A DNA stretch of 64,000 nucleotides from Apostichopus japonicus. Taxonomy: Eukaryota > Echinodermata > Holothuroidea > Aspidochirotida > Stichopodidae. Below are positions 1 through 45,757 of this stretch, one piece after another; within the stretch, counting starts at the first letter, position 1, and each line of letters opens with the position of its first letter. Under the pieces are notes generated by a model. That model saw nothing but the letters and a program-made list of their open reading frames with translations, did no database searches and was not told the origin of the DNA. The DNA lies in contig NC_092573.1 of NCBI RefSeq assembly GCF_037975245.1, positions 18,172,265 through 18,236,264 on the forward strand, written 5' to 3'. Position numbers and translations under genes: made by a program.

Positions 1-334
1 AAATAGGTTACATTTATGGAACAAGTAGTTTGAAACGGCAAACTCTTGAGACCAACATTTAATGACGTCACACTTGTTCTAAACCCCGTTAAACAGACAA
101 TCCATAGGTTATAGTTAGTTTAAAATATTTCATGGACCATAACTAGTATAAGGTCAAATATTAACGTTTCCCTGAAACTTTGACTTAAGATATAGAACGG
201 TCAGACAAAGCAAGACTATGAAGAATTGCATCTAACATGTGCAGCTATATATAGTGTAATTGTTCTGTCATGCATGCATGTTATATGTGACTGTATATGT
301 TACTATTAACAATAAATATGGGGAATGTTCTCAC

Positions 335-658
335 CACCGCAGGGAATTCGTTTTGGGTAGATACCCGTTGGAGGGCCGTACCCGCTAAAGATTCCGTCAG
401 CTGCAACGACCAGTCTAAATTCATACAGAGTACCACTGGCCAGTTCATTCACTTGATGGGATGTGATCTCCTTATCCAATCGGATTTCATGAAATCGTCC
501 GCCTGCTTGACGATACTCAAGTTTGTATGCTGCCACAGGACCATAACCCAAATCCGTGCTTTCGTTCCACTCACGCCATGTAACTGTAACACTACTTGAA
601 TTAATTCTTGAGAATTCCAAAATGGCCGACTTGCTCGGAGGGTAAGATGGAGGGTGAT
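335..658 (-). CDS. Gene B exon 3: fibronectin type III domain
   Basis: A single 324-bp phase 1-1 exon encodes a whole FN3 domain. Visible marks are VTVTWREW (strand B with its Trp), YKLEYR (strand C) and LYEFRLVV (strand F with the conserved Tyr). The acceptor is before 658 and the donor GTGAGA is after 335. Only about 10 of 108 residues differ from exon 3 of gene A at 36261-36584. Confidence 0.85.
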
Positions 659-3600
659 CTAACATTAGTTAGGAAAGAAAGAAAGAAAGAAATGCAGTTA
701 AAGGATTCCTTTCTGTAATCCTTCAACACTCACACACGAATAAGGGCAAACACACATTGTCAACATGTCATTCCCACTGATTTCTGATTTCTATTGTCAT
801 CAATACCAGACATTGTTTTTCTTTTGGTTATTCTTCTTTTTTCATTCTAATGAGAGTATGTCGCTTTCAAAAATATACGCGACCAAATAATCCCTAACAT
901 ATACATATACTTAAGTTATTAGCAAATAAGAATCGGAAGTAAAATTTGTTAATATAAAATAATAAGATTTATCATATTGAACACACAATTATTTATTTCT
1001 CTGCATAAAGTTTCCTCCTTGTCCAAAAGGCACAGGGAGAGTATTCAATCGGTTGGGGAGGGGACACAAACTTTGAGGGACAGGAGGACATCATCTCATA
1101 ACCATCCGAAAAACTAAATTTGTTACCAAAAACTCAATAACGTGTTTTTAACAAACGGGCACTATTTAATTACTTCTTGATTTTTCAACAACTGGCGCAA
1201 TTATGTTATTTGTTCAACAAAATCGCACGGGGTACGGTATCTTGTAAACGACAATTGTATTTTATGTAAAGGCTCCAACCCAGACCCTCCCACCTTAGTC
1301 TTCGCTGCCAAGTTTAGAGAATCATGTGAGAATTGAAATATAAAAGTTATCAACCCGATAATCATTTATAAATATTAATTAGTATTATATATAGCGGTAT
1401 ATGTATATATAACTCTTCTTAAACTATATATATTATATTGAGAATTAGTTGAGACTAGTGAAACACTAGAAGGAAGTACGAACATTAAAATGATAATCTG
1501 GTGGCTAATTTGATTGCTTTTCAAAAAATGTGTTGTGGTTTGTGGCAACAGCGGCAGATTGGATGATGTCCTCAGGGCAAATCAGCTGAAAATGTCTGTG
1601 CTTTACCGTATAACTTATCTATCATTTATCCTTAGAACAAACTATATTTCTACAAAATGATACATACAGCTAAGAAAGCACTTTAAATGTATCAGGTTTC
1701 AAAGATAAATTAACTCGAATGTTAAAATTGCCTAAGTAAAGCTTTCGAAGAGCATTTGCCCAGATGACATCACATTCCTGCTACTGTGATCCAACCTCCT
1801 GGAGTAGGTTTTAAGGGTTAGCCAATTCAACGTTATGTTATGATAAGCCAGGGGCGTCGGAAACCAGGTCGAACCAGACCGGACAACTATATCTCACAGG
1901 ACAAATTTCCTTTTGATTCTTCATTTTCATTTCATCATATGAAATTGAGAATTTCATTTTTTTTGCCATATATGCCCGTGTCCTCTCCAAATTGTCATTG
2001 TCCCCCTAAATTATGTAGTGACTGTATACCACCTGACCCCTCCTCCCTCTCTCCCCAGGCCTGGTTCTCTGTCGCATATTTCTTTACGAGAAACGATGTC
2101 TTTGAGATTAGTTGTCAAATGTAATTGCCACAGATGGAGTATATACGCTTAAATGCTGTGGTTATGAAGGGAAAGGCGAATTGTAAACTAAAGAGTGTTA
2201 GTATAACACGAAGACTTGTCAAAACATAGGAATTTTGTCGAGTTGACAAATTATGGTAACATGCCAACTCGACACATTATATTTGTTTATGTTCGTGACA
2301 TCAAGTTACATGTTTAGATAATAATTAATCTGTTATATTTGATATTTGATGATTTATGGTGTCCTAATAAACGTGACTGCCTGATGCGGAGGTTACTGGA
2401 TAAGTTCATAAAATATCCTCCTTGGTCAATGACGTAGGCCTACGTCTCATTATACTATTTAAAACTAGAATATTGTGCAACCGTTGAAATAAATAGGTTC
2501 TGAAGAGACATGCAAGTTGGAGACTTATCGTGTTAGTATAACACGAAAAATACATACATCATTGTTGTAAAAACGCAACGCATCGACTTGACAAATTTGA
2601 TAGTTCTCATCAAAGTATAACGTTAACGTAACTTTTCATCTCTACAAATATCATATTTGCATTATAGTTTCGTAAAATGTAGATCTAGCTCGCTGCCAAC
2701 TTTGTAGCCAGTAATAACTTACGATTGTGTTATAAAAGGGGACGTCGTTACTTACAATCATGGTCGCAGGGTATCTGGCCGTCCAGGCATTGTTTTCCAT
2801 TTACTGGACAGACAAGATTGCGATCGGGTTCAATACACTTATCATTCTTTGACCGAAAGTAAAACGTTCCACTTGGTGCGCGTAACCGAGTTTGGACTGA
2901 TTTACGGGGCAACTTCATAAAGACCAGAGATGGAGTCGCTCCGCCCAAGTAATGGGATTTCAGCATCTGGAATCTGCCTCCCCATTTGATATTGGTTGGA
3001 AAACCTATATGAAGAATGAGAGAAAAATAGCACATTTATGCAAAGTGCCTCATTTTGTGTTTAAACAAAATCATCATGAAGATATTTTTCGCGCATCAAT
3101 CTGCAGCTAAAAGACAGATAATTAATTGGAAATTGTACGAAGTCGCCGCTCTAATTAAGCAGCGGTTCAAAGTAGCAGTGGGGTACTGTATATGCTTAGG
3201 ACTCCCGCACACCAGTTTATGTAGAGTATATGCCTAGTAAAGTAGAGGAGCCCTAATGTAACAGAAGCCAAGCTATCTTCGTACGTATTTTTACAGATGT
3301 TGTATTTTTAATTGTTTGAGACACTACAGTAGGCCTAGCTGCTTATTTATGATTCTGGGTCATGTTTTACTTTGTTCAACACTTACTTTTGGTGGAAAAA
3401 GTTTTAACTTCGTACTGCAAAGAAACATGACTTTCTAATGCGCAATTACGTAGCACCATGCATCTGCCTAACTTTCTAACCTTTGTTCATATGGATATAT
3501 GGATTTATGGTACATGGATTTTCCATATTGAGTACAAGAATCCTATTGCTTGTGAGGTAAAATCTCCTATATGTCACCAGAGGTCAAACTCTGAAAAACC

Positions 3601-6600
3601 TTTTACATGATATGTAACGATGGAAATCGTGGATACCTCTAATACTTGGTGTGTGGATTCATAAAACTGAGTACAAGACCCCTATTGCTTTTGATTGAGG
3701 TGTGCATAGCCACGTACAGTAGACTGACCTGTGTTTATGATGCCGTAGTTTTATTGTATCAGCTAGTTCTGATTATACTAACAAGCAGAAGTCTAGTGCA
3801 TTGAAGTCATCGAAACCTCAATGCATTTTGCATTATGGGTCATCTTAGAACATGTCAGTTTCGCAGTGGCTTATCAAGAAATTGTTGAAAGAACATTAAA
3901 TTGTATAGAATTTAGAAGGTCGCCATGGCCGCAGGTCGTCGTTGCCTACAGTCCATTGTCTAGGCTCTTAAACGTTACGCTTTCACAGTGTAATTTGGCG
4001 GAGACATTTAACATTAGGCTTGACACTATGCACATTAGCACATTGGCTAGTTGTTTGGAGGTAAGACCTATGCCTAATGTTCGGTCTACGAGTAATGGGC
4101 CAGAAGTTAATGCAGCTAAGGTCAGGGGCGTATCCAGGATTTTGTAACCCGGAGGGCGCGAATTACTATCTAAGCGGAGCGCAACCATCGGTTGGCGCGC
4201 AGCGCACAAGAACATTTCTGGTTTTAATACCCCCCAGATCACCGGTAATGGCACTTCTTGGGCTTGAAAATGACCAACCAGATGTACACTTTTGCCTGAG
4301 AACCAAGTATTTCCCAATATTTTTTTCCCCCCATCCATAACCTTTTTGAAGATTGGCACCAGTCACACATCATGTTCGAGCTCATTGCATGTCCTGTGGA
4401 TCATTGCTTTGTAGGTGGTTCTACGTCGCGGCCCACAATACCCGACAGCCCCAATTTTCAAGGTTTTCAGCCCATTATTTGTTCAGAATTTGAAAATTTA
4501 CATTTCTCGTGAATAAACTCACTTCAAGACATACCCATAATGTTGCAAAAAATATCATCTATGGACAATCAATATAGAAAAACCTCATTGAACCCCTAAC
4601 AGACCGGTCAAAATTACACGAGTAGAGGGAAGTATGATAAAGAAGTAATGTTGGTAAGGAAATTTTCGAAAATTCAGACACAGTTAATTTATTGGTGTAC
4701 AAATATTAAACCCTCCTATAACGGCTATGATAAAACTTGGTTGAAGGAAATGAAAAATACCAGATATTTCCGAAACCGAACACTACACACATGCCTATGT
4801 GTAGGAGGCGGGGAGGGGGGGGGGGGCTCCTACTGAAAGAAAAATAAATTGCAATGATGTAGCTAAAGGAAATGAATAGTTTAAAAAATATCTCCTTGAT
4901 AATTTAAATAAAGTTCTAAGCTTGGCCGACTAATTCGCCATTACTAATGTAAAAGAGAATTTGACATAATAGGACCTCCATGCTTTTTCTCCATCTACAT
5001 AAGACATTTCGTTGTTTACATTAGCATCCCGCGGTATACTGCGCAACTTTCACGGACAGCACGGTACACGATGGCATGCGATGTAATAACCGATACTTGC
5101 TTACTTGCTTGAAATCACTAGCGATATCATAAAAAAATATGCTCGGGGGGGGGGGTGGGCGGTCGCCCCTTCCCGAAATGCGTCATGTTCCCCGACGACT
5201 CGGTCGAGTTCGAGACCAGCCACAGTTGGTTTCATAGCACAATTGTTTAAGGCGTCCATACACACACACGCGTTATGATTGACCATATATAGTATATATA
5301 TAGATACATTAGTGAGAGAGGAAAAATGGTCAAAAGTGGATTTGTCGGTGTAAAGGGTCGGGTGAGGCGCACGCCCCTTCCGAAATCCTCGATCCGTCAC
5401 TGGCTACCCGGCCATGTGTATACAATAGGGATCCGCGCTGTAATGATGTCACTGTTCCTCTTTTTCTTCCCGGTGTCTTGGCGTTTTTCTTTCACTCCCT
5501 CCTTTTCTCTTTTTTCTCTCCTTCTTCTTTTTCTTTTCCCTTCCTTCCTCTCCTTCTCCTCTTTCCCCCCTCTTTTTTCCCTTTTTTCTTCTCTTTTTTT
5601 TCTCTCCTCTTTTTCTTACCCGGGGGGCGCGCACCCCAACGCTCCCCTCTGGATACGCGCCTGAAGGTCCAAGAATTGTGTTTTCTTCATGAACATTTTC
5701 CTTTATGATTTTTTGTTATATCACGTATCAACATGGGACGTCACAAACTGAAACAGAGACAGCAGAGTGACTAATACCAGGTTGCTTTTGGATACATATT
5801 CACAGTTGGGAAATTCGAAATAAGGGGAAATTTCCTGAAAGAAAATTACAAAATAATAATAGTACAATCAACTTCGGACGACAAACAATTGCAATATTAA
5901 ATTATAACTTTCATGAATAGCAATACCAGATACTAGATATGTATGTCACTTTATGCAAAGTTCCATATTATATCAATTTAACTTCAATATACGGGAGAAC
6001 AATACTATACGGCTTTAAGATTTAGCGTTCACAGTACTGACAGCAACGGGTAATACTGTAGAAAACCAGTCAGAGCCTTATAGGAATACCAATCATAAAC
6101 AACCTTGCCTTTTAACAGTTACTACAACAAAGTTTAACCACTTTCACTATTTCATTCACAAGGGAATGCAAATATGGACAGAAAATACAATTGAACTTTA
6201 ATCTGTGTTGCAAAATCCGAATGATTGATTACAATTCATGTATGTTAATGGTCCTACACAGCAGAGAATGAAACTTACGCCAAAAGATTGCATGACCGTC
6301 TTACCCCTTTAAAGGGAAAATCCTAAGAGAGTTACATGTGTCTACTACACAGTGTATAGCAAATGAAACACCCTCCAAATGGAACACACGATTCATCGAC
6401 TTTAAGATGGGGTACTACCTGTGCATTGGGTAACTTCTCCATTCACAGTACAGAGTACAGACAGCAATGAGTAATAATGTACAAAATCAGTCAGGGCCTT
6501 AGAGGAATACCAATATTTAAAAACGTTGCCTTTTACCAGTTAATAATACAACAAAGGTGTAACCCCTTTCACTATGTAATTCACAATGGAATACAAAATT

Positions 6601-7435
6601 AATATGGACAGAAAATATAATTAATCTATCAACTGTGTTGGGAAATCGGAATGATTGCTTACAACAGGTATGTTAATGGTCCTATTTAGCAGAGAGAGAA
6701 ACTTATGCCAAAAGATTGATTGAACTTCTAACTCCTAAATGGGAATATCCTAAGAGCGTTACAAATGCCTTCACACAGCGTATGGTCCCGTTAGTGCAAT
6801 ACAAAAAGTAAGGACCATTTGTTGTGTTTGGTTTTAAGGTTATTATCCTTCCTGCTTCAACTGTTGCATAGTGTACTGTTTAATAGACAAAATTGATGGT
6901 GATGTAAAGACGTTATCTTTGTCGACTAAAGTGTACCACAGAATTATAAACTAAAAAATCCGTCCAGTTTATCCATAACCACACAATGTGGGTAATAATG
7001 TTTTGAAATAACTTTGTTGATTCAGGTAGGCTGTGGGCACAAACGTTGGCCAATTCGTTAAGGAGAAGCCCCTACATGTCTGTTGGGCTTAGGTCCAGAC
7101 AGGAAGCCAACCCATTTTTTTCTCATTTGTGATTTAACAAGCTTACCAGTTTGGGACTCCATCACAGTTGCAATTTGCAGGATTTTAAAGTTTTTTTTTT
7201 CATTATTATTTGTCCCTTCCGTTAACAACACTTTTCAATTTTTTGGGAGGCGAATATTTAAGGTGCATGGTAAGACCGGATAAGGTATGTCCAAAAGTTA
7301 GGTCTCTGAATGTTTCTCTGGCAAATGTGTGAGCATTCATAGATTTCAAAATTAAAGGTATGTAGACAGGTAGCTATTATTTCAGTTGAAATATCATAAC
7401 CCCCCCCTCACCCCCCAAAAAACAAATATATATAT

Positions 7436-7522
<87 letters not shown>

Positions 7523-7549
7523 TAAATATATATATATATATTTATATAT

Positions 7550-7597
<48 letters not shown>

Positions 7598-10216
7598 ATG
7601 TGTGTGTGTGTATATATATTTATGTATACCATTAAATTCCCACTTTTTCTATTCTTTATTAACAAGTTTGATAGTTTTAAGGAGCAAATGAAGGTATGTT
7701 TTATTCATACTGCTGTGTTAGTAATTAAATGGTTTAATTTACCTTTAATGGATGATTCATTCTTTATTAAGGATTTAATCAGTAGCATATTATGAACTCG
7801 AAATTTAGACCACTTGATTCAATCTCTTTATTTAAATATTTTTCGTTCATCAATATTACATCATTAATTTATTTGGCCCAATGCATCTGTTTAAAAATTG
7901 GACACTCTCAGACTGTTTCAGACGCCACCATTGTTTTGAACTTAATTAACTCTGTTATGAGTACCATATGAAATTCTTTTAGGAGGGTATTGTTTGCAAA
8001 ACCAAATTGAATAGTTGTGGTCCAATTCCCATATTTAGTACCCAGTGTGATTGTTGTTCTTCATATTTTCGAAGATTTATAAAGGCACCAAAACGAGTTC
8101 GAAATGAATGAATGATTGCATAGGGCAAATTGAAAATGTAAGATTACGTTATTTGAAAAAACATTTTTGAGGTATTGCCAGCACAATCTGATACATGTTT
8201 CATGAACATAACTATAGATTTATTTTAATTATTAGAAAATCACATTTTTATGAGGGGAACATACAAGTGGGTGAGTGAATCATTCATTGCATATTTTTGT
8301 GCCTTTGAAGTTTGTAAGTTTGCTTCAATATGTGATCACTCACTACACTCTGAGAAAGAGTGAGAATTCACTCCAAACGAGTGAAAGTTCACTCTTTTTT
8401 CTAGAGTGTTATACTAAGTGTTACTACTTAGAAAGATCTAAGCCACTACTAAGAGTTAATACTTAGCGGGTTTTAAGCCCCTACTTAGAGTTACTACTTA
8501 GTGGGCTTCATGCCCCTACTTAGAGTTACTACTTAGTGGGCTTTATGCCCCTACTTAGAGTTACTACTTAGCGGGATATTAGCCACTATACTTAGAGTTA
8601 CTACCTATGTTGATAAACTTCAATCGTTATGAACTACGGTATATATTATGGGTGAGGTAATATCTGGGTGTCGATCTTTGATCTTTGTGATTGTGAGGAT
8701 GACCCCCTCCCCCCCCCCTCCCCCCTTGCCGAGTTGAAGTATGAGCCTAGCAGCAGTTCACTTTCGTCACTGTCATAGTGCATTGTGATTTGGTGTCACC
8801 AATACTGAGCACCGACGAAAAAATATTTCAATGATTACAATCAGTTAAAGGTCTTGTAGACTGCACTGATTGAAGAGCTGACGTCGTCATCAATGAAGCA
8901 TTGAAGGAGCATTCCAAATATTTATGGTAGCTTAAATTCAGTGAATATCTTGTAAAGCGGAACACCTATAGAAGTATCACTGCCATATTCAAATATTTCC
9001 TGACTGTAGGTCAATCACTTCGTCTTCGTCGTATTTGCTCTAATAATTCGTATTTCATTTTAAACAAAACACACCTACCATCCAAATCGTCCTCCTCTTG
9101 AGCAAATCACCATTAACTTTCAACCCTACACCTATTCAGCATGGTACTTTCAAATGTGATCGTACTTCGAGATGCATCGTCTGCAGCCACCCCATTGTTG
9201 AATCCAATTCCATCACCAGCTAGGCACCCAACCCACACACAAGACTAAAGGTCGCATCACTTGCACAACATCTAATGTTATGTATCTAATCTCTTTTATT
9301 TTTTTGCGGCATCCAGTATGGAAACCAAAACCACCCTCCAGAAGCGATTCTATGGTCACAGATCCACAGGCAACACCTTGAAGAATGAGGCCTCGGTTGG
9401 AGCATACTTAGCCTTCTCAACGATACCAACTGACCTAGTACGAATCAGCAGAGAGGGACTGTGGATGCAACGCCTTGGCACCATTCAAACTCATGGGCGT
9501 AACATTCAGGAAAGACATGACTAACATTTTTTTCTGCCCCCCCCCCATACATCTCCCCCTGTTCTCTCTCTGTCACCCTCTTCTCCTAGCTCTCTTCCTT
9601 TTCTTTTCTCTACACTTTCCTGTCTTTGTCCTTATGCAAGTTTATACCCTACCCTCTTCCCTAAATCATCTCTTTCTCCCCTCTTCAGTTTATCTCCTAC
9701 CTCTCCTCTTCCCCCTGTTGGTTTCTTACTTCTCTCCACCCTTTTTAAACTAATGCTCTTACATCACTCTCTTTTGTGCTCACCCTGCTCTTTTACATAC
9801 CTGTATTCTGTGCTTGTATGTTGTCCCTTGTATTTTCTGTTACTTGTCATTCAGCCTGTGAAGAAGATCCTACTAGGATCGAAACGTCAGGCCCACTTAC
9901 TTCTACAAATTCTCTTACACAGGCTCGTTAGTGGATACGCAGTTTGCTCACAGTTTTTGTTTTATTTTTAATTTGGATTTAATTCGTCTGCACTACAAAT
10001 AGTGATTGAAATCATCCTGTATATTTAATACTGTATGAAGGGTATTCTATCTTAAGCTACGAGAAGGGGCAACAGAATACGCAAAGATAGCACAGAAAGG
10101 GAGTATTATGTGAATGAAAAGTGAAACTTACGTTTTTTTGAACACTGACTGTCCACAAAAGACAAGGGAGAACACAGTAATAAGATATAGAATGACACGT
10201 GGAATTTCATCGCCAT
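335..10216 (-). CDS. Receptor gene B, 5' part (signal peptide, N-terminal domain, first FN3)
   Basis: Three coding exons of a second receptor gene, paralogous to gene A at 16054-45757. Exon 1 is 10132-10216, exon 2 is 2756-3004 and exon 3 is 335-658. All have GT-AG borders and the phases 1, 1, 1 match the corresponding exons of A. The start is the ATG at 10216, followed by a hydrophobic signal peptide. The deduced 219 residues run from the signal peptide through a Cys-containing N-terminal domain to one fibronectin type III domain. The gene continues past the left edge, so whether it has the same tyrosine-rich tail is unknown. Introns and upstream flank align in order with those of A, which shows a segmental tandem duplication. 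The product is most likely a cell-surface receptor. Its ligand cannot be told from sequence. Confidence 0.82.
659..2755 (-). other. Gene B intron 2
   Basis: About 2.1 kb with no coding exon seen. It aligns in pieces with A intron 2 (36585-43690) but lacks the SINE and the 4-kb satellite found there. It has two copies of the perfect hairpin GTGTTA-GTA-TAACAC, near 2196 and 2531. The second corresponds to the left border of the satellite in A. Confidence 0.7.
2756..3004 (-). CDS. Gene B exon 2: N-terminal Cys-containing domain
   Basis: A 249-bp phase 1-1 exon, acceptor TATAG before 3004 and donor GTAAGT after 2756. It encodes a domain I do not recognise, starting near WGGRFQ and ending with four closely spaced cysteines in the contexts KCIEPD, LVCPVN, QCLDGQ and PCDHD. 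It differs from the A copy at roughly 24 of 82 positions and lacks three residues, much more divergence than exon 3 shows. Confidence 0.82.
4123..5663. mobile_element. Non-autonomous hAT-like DNA transposon (1.54 kb)
   Basis: The ends are inverted repeats CAGGGGCGTATCCAG (left) and CTGGATACGCGCCTG (right), 14 of 15 matching. They are flanked on both sides by the direct repeat AAGGT (4118-4122 and 5664-5668), a likely 5-bp target duplication. No transposase is visible. Internal ORFs lack recognisable motifs, and part of the interior is pyrimidine-rich simple sequence (5455-5615). Terminal CAGNGGCG and a 5-bp duplication suit hAT5-type elements, but the assignment is inference. Confidence 0.6.
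6027..6785. repeat. Diverged tandem duplication, two copies of about 335 bp
   Basis: The block at about 6027-6358 recurs at about 6441-6785. Shared stretches include CAGTCAG.GCCTTA.AGGAATACCAAT, TATGTTAATGGTCCTA and GCCAAAAGATTG. Clear but diverged, inside gene B intron 1. No coding sense seen. Confidence 0.7.
7427..7620. repeat. (TA)n microsatellite
   Basis: Nearly pure alternating TA with periodic TATATTTATA interruptions and a short (TG)n at the right end. ORFs through it are runs of Tyr/Ile and not genes. Confidence 0.9.
8430..8610. repeat. 35-bp tandem repeat
   Basis: Units of 35 bp containing CCTACTTAGAGTTACTACTTAG, about four copies, with degenerate copies at the left end. Located in gene B intron 1. 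Confidence 0.75.
8999..9965 (+). mobile_element. 5'-truncated Penelope-like retroelement relic
   Basis: Broken reading frames on the plus strand carry C-terminal features of Penelope-like elements. There is a Cys-rich linker ([14 protein letters not shown] near 9150, then [11 protein letters not shown] near 9265). A GIY-YIG endonuclease remnant follows from 9318: [16 protein letters not shown], then [16 protein letters not shown]. The block is followed by a pyrimidine-rich stretch (9525-9740) and a 3' motif GAAGATCCTACTAGGATCGAAACG near 9861. It has no counterpart in intron 1 of gene A, so it inserted in B or was lost from A. The frames are shifted, so it is inactive. Confidence 0.65.
10132..10216 (-). 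CDS. Gene B exon 1: signal peptide
   Basis: Too short for ordinary ORF calling. ATG at 10216, then [20 protein letters not shown], a typical signal sequence with a hydrophobic core, followed by VDSQC, a plausible cleavage region. It ends in phase 1 at a GTAAGT donor. It is identical to A exon 1 at 23 of 28 residues. Confidence 0.85.
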
Positions 10217-11040
10217 TCCAAAGTAGAAAGTTCCTCATCAATATGCAGTTATTTAGGTTTTTCTGTTCCTAAATATTCAGCAATAACAGAAACTTCTTGA
10301 AAATTTCTTCAGTAAGTACTGTCCAATGCATCCATGATTAAATCATACACGAATTTGCCCGGATGCTATCCAAATCCTATAAGAAAGAAGAATTTCTTGC
10401 AATGAGGAAATAAAAGCCTAATATCACCGTGACGTCTGTATGTATCATTTCCAACCAGGAAGAGTTCGTAAAATAGTATTGATAAACATTTATATTTGAT
10501 GGAAATAGTTCAAATAAACCTAATGAAGTTTCAACATCCGAAAAATAACATGACTTTCGAAAATAATATTACTTTCGTTATTGTCTTTCCTTTGATGGCA
10601 AACATCAAACTGGTCAGTTTTAAATATCATCCTAAATCTCAAATTAACCACGAAATGCAACAATTTCATTCGCCTACAGATTTACCAAGTGCCGTCGCAG
10701 CGTTTTCATCTCGGTAGAATGCGTGTGCCATACGTTTAATGTGATAGTCGAACGAATAGCAATTCATGCTAAGTTCATGCCACATAACTGTTTCAGCTAT
10801 CATGAATTCAAGATCAATTCAGTTAATCTGTTAACTTTTCATCAAATAACTAAAGGTCGTAATGGTTAAACTCATAACAAAGTGAATTTTTTTAATAAAA
10901 CGTATACGATTGCTCATTCCCCCTGCGTCATTATGTAATAAGTTGAATCTACGTATTAGTTTATTAAAGATATTACTTTTAGCTTATGTAGCAACACAAA
11001 ATGTGGCAAGGACGGACTGAACTCTCGGTTTATATGTTGA
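10217..11040 (-). other. Gene B upstream flank, shared with gene A
   Basis: No gene seen. The sequence is collinear with the flank upstream of gene A exon 1 (45758-46640) up to TATGTTGACC, where the (ATC)n tract begins. It probably contains the gene B promoter and 5' UTR. The position matching the A TATA-like box reads CTACATAAG here (minus strand, near 10985). Confidence 0.55.
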
Positions 11041-14482
<3,442 letters not shown>

Positions 14483-16053
14483 ATCGATTTTGAGATTAAT
14501 GTTTAATAACAAGTTCAATGATCACTGTTTTGCCTTTAATACTGTGATTGAGCGGTTCTATGCAGGTATTCCATGTCTTTGGACTTTCAGCTACAACAAA
14601 ATCACATCATGTTGATTTATACCTATTTAGCCTAACCTGGACGTCTTCTCTTGTTCAAATGGAGAAACACATTCTATCATTTAGTCATTTCATATTACGT
14701 CGAAGTTCAAATGTGCAGTTACATGGAATAAAATAAAAGTGAAATCGTTTTGATTCGTTGTATTATGCTTTGCTCAAATTTTTATTTCATGTTTATATGT
14801 AGATGATACAATTCTATTTTCTTAAGTGTTTAACTACACGTACTATGCTAAATATTAGTTAAATTGTAATTAGTGTTCATAGATATATACATAAAAAACC
14901 AGTGTCAATATAATTACAGATGTGTTACTGTAGTATAATTAGTCACCTTATTTTCTATCCTTGGTTTCTTCTCTCGGTCACTGACTAACATTAATCAGTC
15001 AGTTTTGAAAATTAATGATCAGTCATTTGTTGGCAATTGCTGAAGCCAGCGAACCAAGCGAATATGTTCAGTTGTTAAATACCGTGCAATACATTTCTCC
15101 TTGTATCATGTAGTGATTTCGCCACTGTGGTGGTACATTACATAATAAAATGCCACACTGGTGAAAACCAACCCATGTTTGATATCCATGAATTGTGTTT
15201 GTGATCTGCTTTCACATACCAGCAGCGAAATTCGTGACACTGCTTTAGTGTCAAACTATGCAACATAATTTAAGTGCTCATATATTTCAAAATGTACTCA
15301 TATAGTTATTGTATTTCTTTTAAGAAATACATCTGTTAACTTATATTTGAAAACTTATGTTCTGAGATAAACGAGATTATTGTCTGCAATAAAGGCTACA
15401 ATGACATTTTCTTTATCGTTAAAGCAATTATGAGTGATTGCTGAAAACAACCAATCATCAGTCGCTGTAACTGTACTATAATTAAAGGTACAATTGATTT
15501 CACGTTTCCAGAGAAATGATAGTCTACATAAACTGCGCTTATTTTCAACTTTCCTGACTTTCAATGTTTTGAAAAGTTCAAACACATGCATTTGGAATAA
15601 AGTGGACGTTTGGTTGTATAGCGTTCGAGCTAACTATGTACAAGTGATAAATTCAATAGTCAGTAAAGTTGATTGTGCAAATTTGCATCAACCCCGTTTA
15701 ATCAAAGCACAGTACTAGCCTACCTAAAATTTTGGATTTGACAACCCTTTATTCTTAAAAATAAGACATAAACGAGGACGTCGTAGGTCTACAAATGATT
15801 TTGACTAAATAAAAGCTTACCGCACATCTATGATAAGGAGATATGTTGCCATTGCTATTAAGCTACTTTCTTTGCAATCTCAATATTGCAGTCGTTGCAT
15901 TTTTGCTTTGGCTATGCGTACAATATAAACATGAATTGAAACACTTCCATTGCTAAATACAGGCAAAAGGACACGGCAAGTTATATACAAGTCAGGAATA
16001 AACAACAGGTTGCAGCAAACAGTCATCTATGTTCACTGAAAATCGTTGTTTCT
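14483..16053. other. Intergenic region between UGT pseudogene and receptor A 3' end
   Basis: No exon or repeat family recognised. Possible poly(A) signals are AATAAA at 14728-14733 (plus strand, UGT side) and TTTATT at 15748-15753, which reads AATAAA on the minus strand about 300 bp after the receptor A stop. Confidence 0.5.

Positions 16054-45757
<29,704 letters not shown>

Larger units (their letters stand above)
3005..10131 (-). other. Gene B intron 1, enlarged by mobile and tandem repeats
   Basis: A 7.1-kb intron, against 1.7 kb for the same intron of A. Only the ends (about 3005-3070 and 8600-9000 plus 9965-10131) align with A. The rest holds a hAT-like element, a duplicated block, a (TA)n tract, a 35-bp tandem repeat and a Penelope-like relic. 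I see no extra exon, and none is needed by phase. Confidence 0.65.

Noticed and set aside
3946-4359. 137-codon minus-strand frame
   Set aside because: Overlaps the end of the hAT-like element, starts outside it, and shows no domain or splice context.
7386-7691. Tyr/Ile-rich frames on both strands
   Set aside because: Translation of (TA)n. The same holds at 32816-33136.
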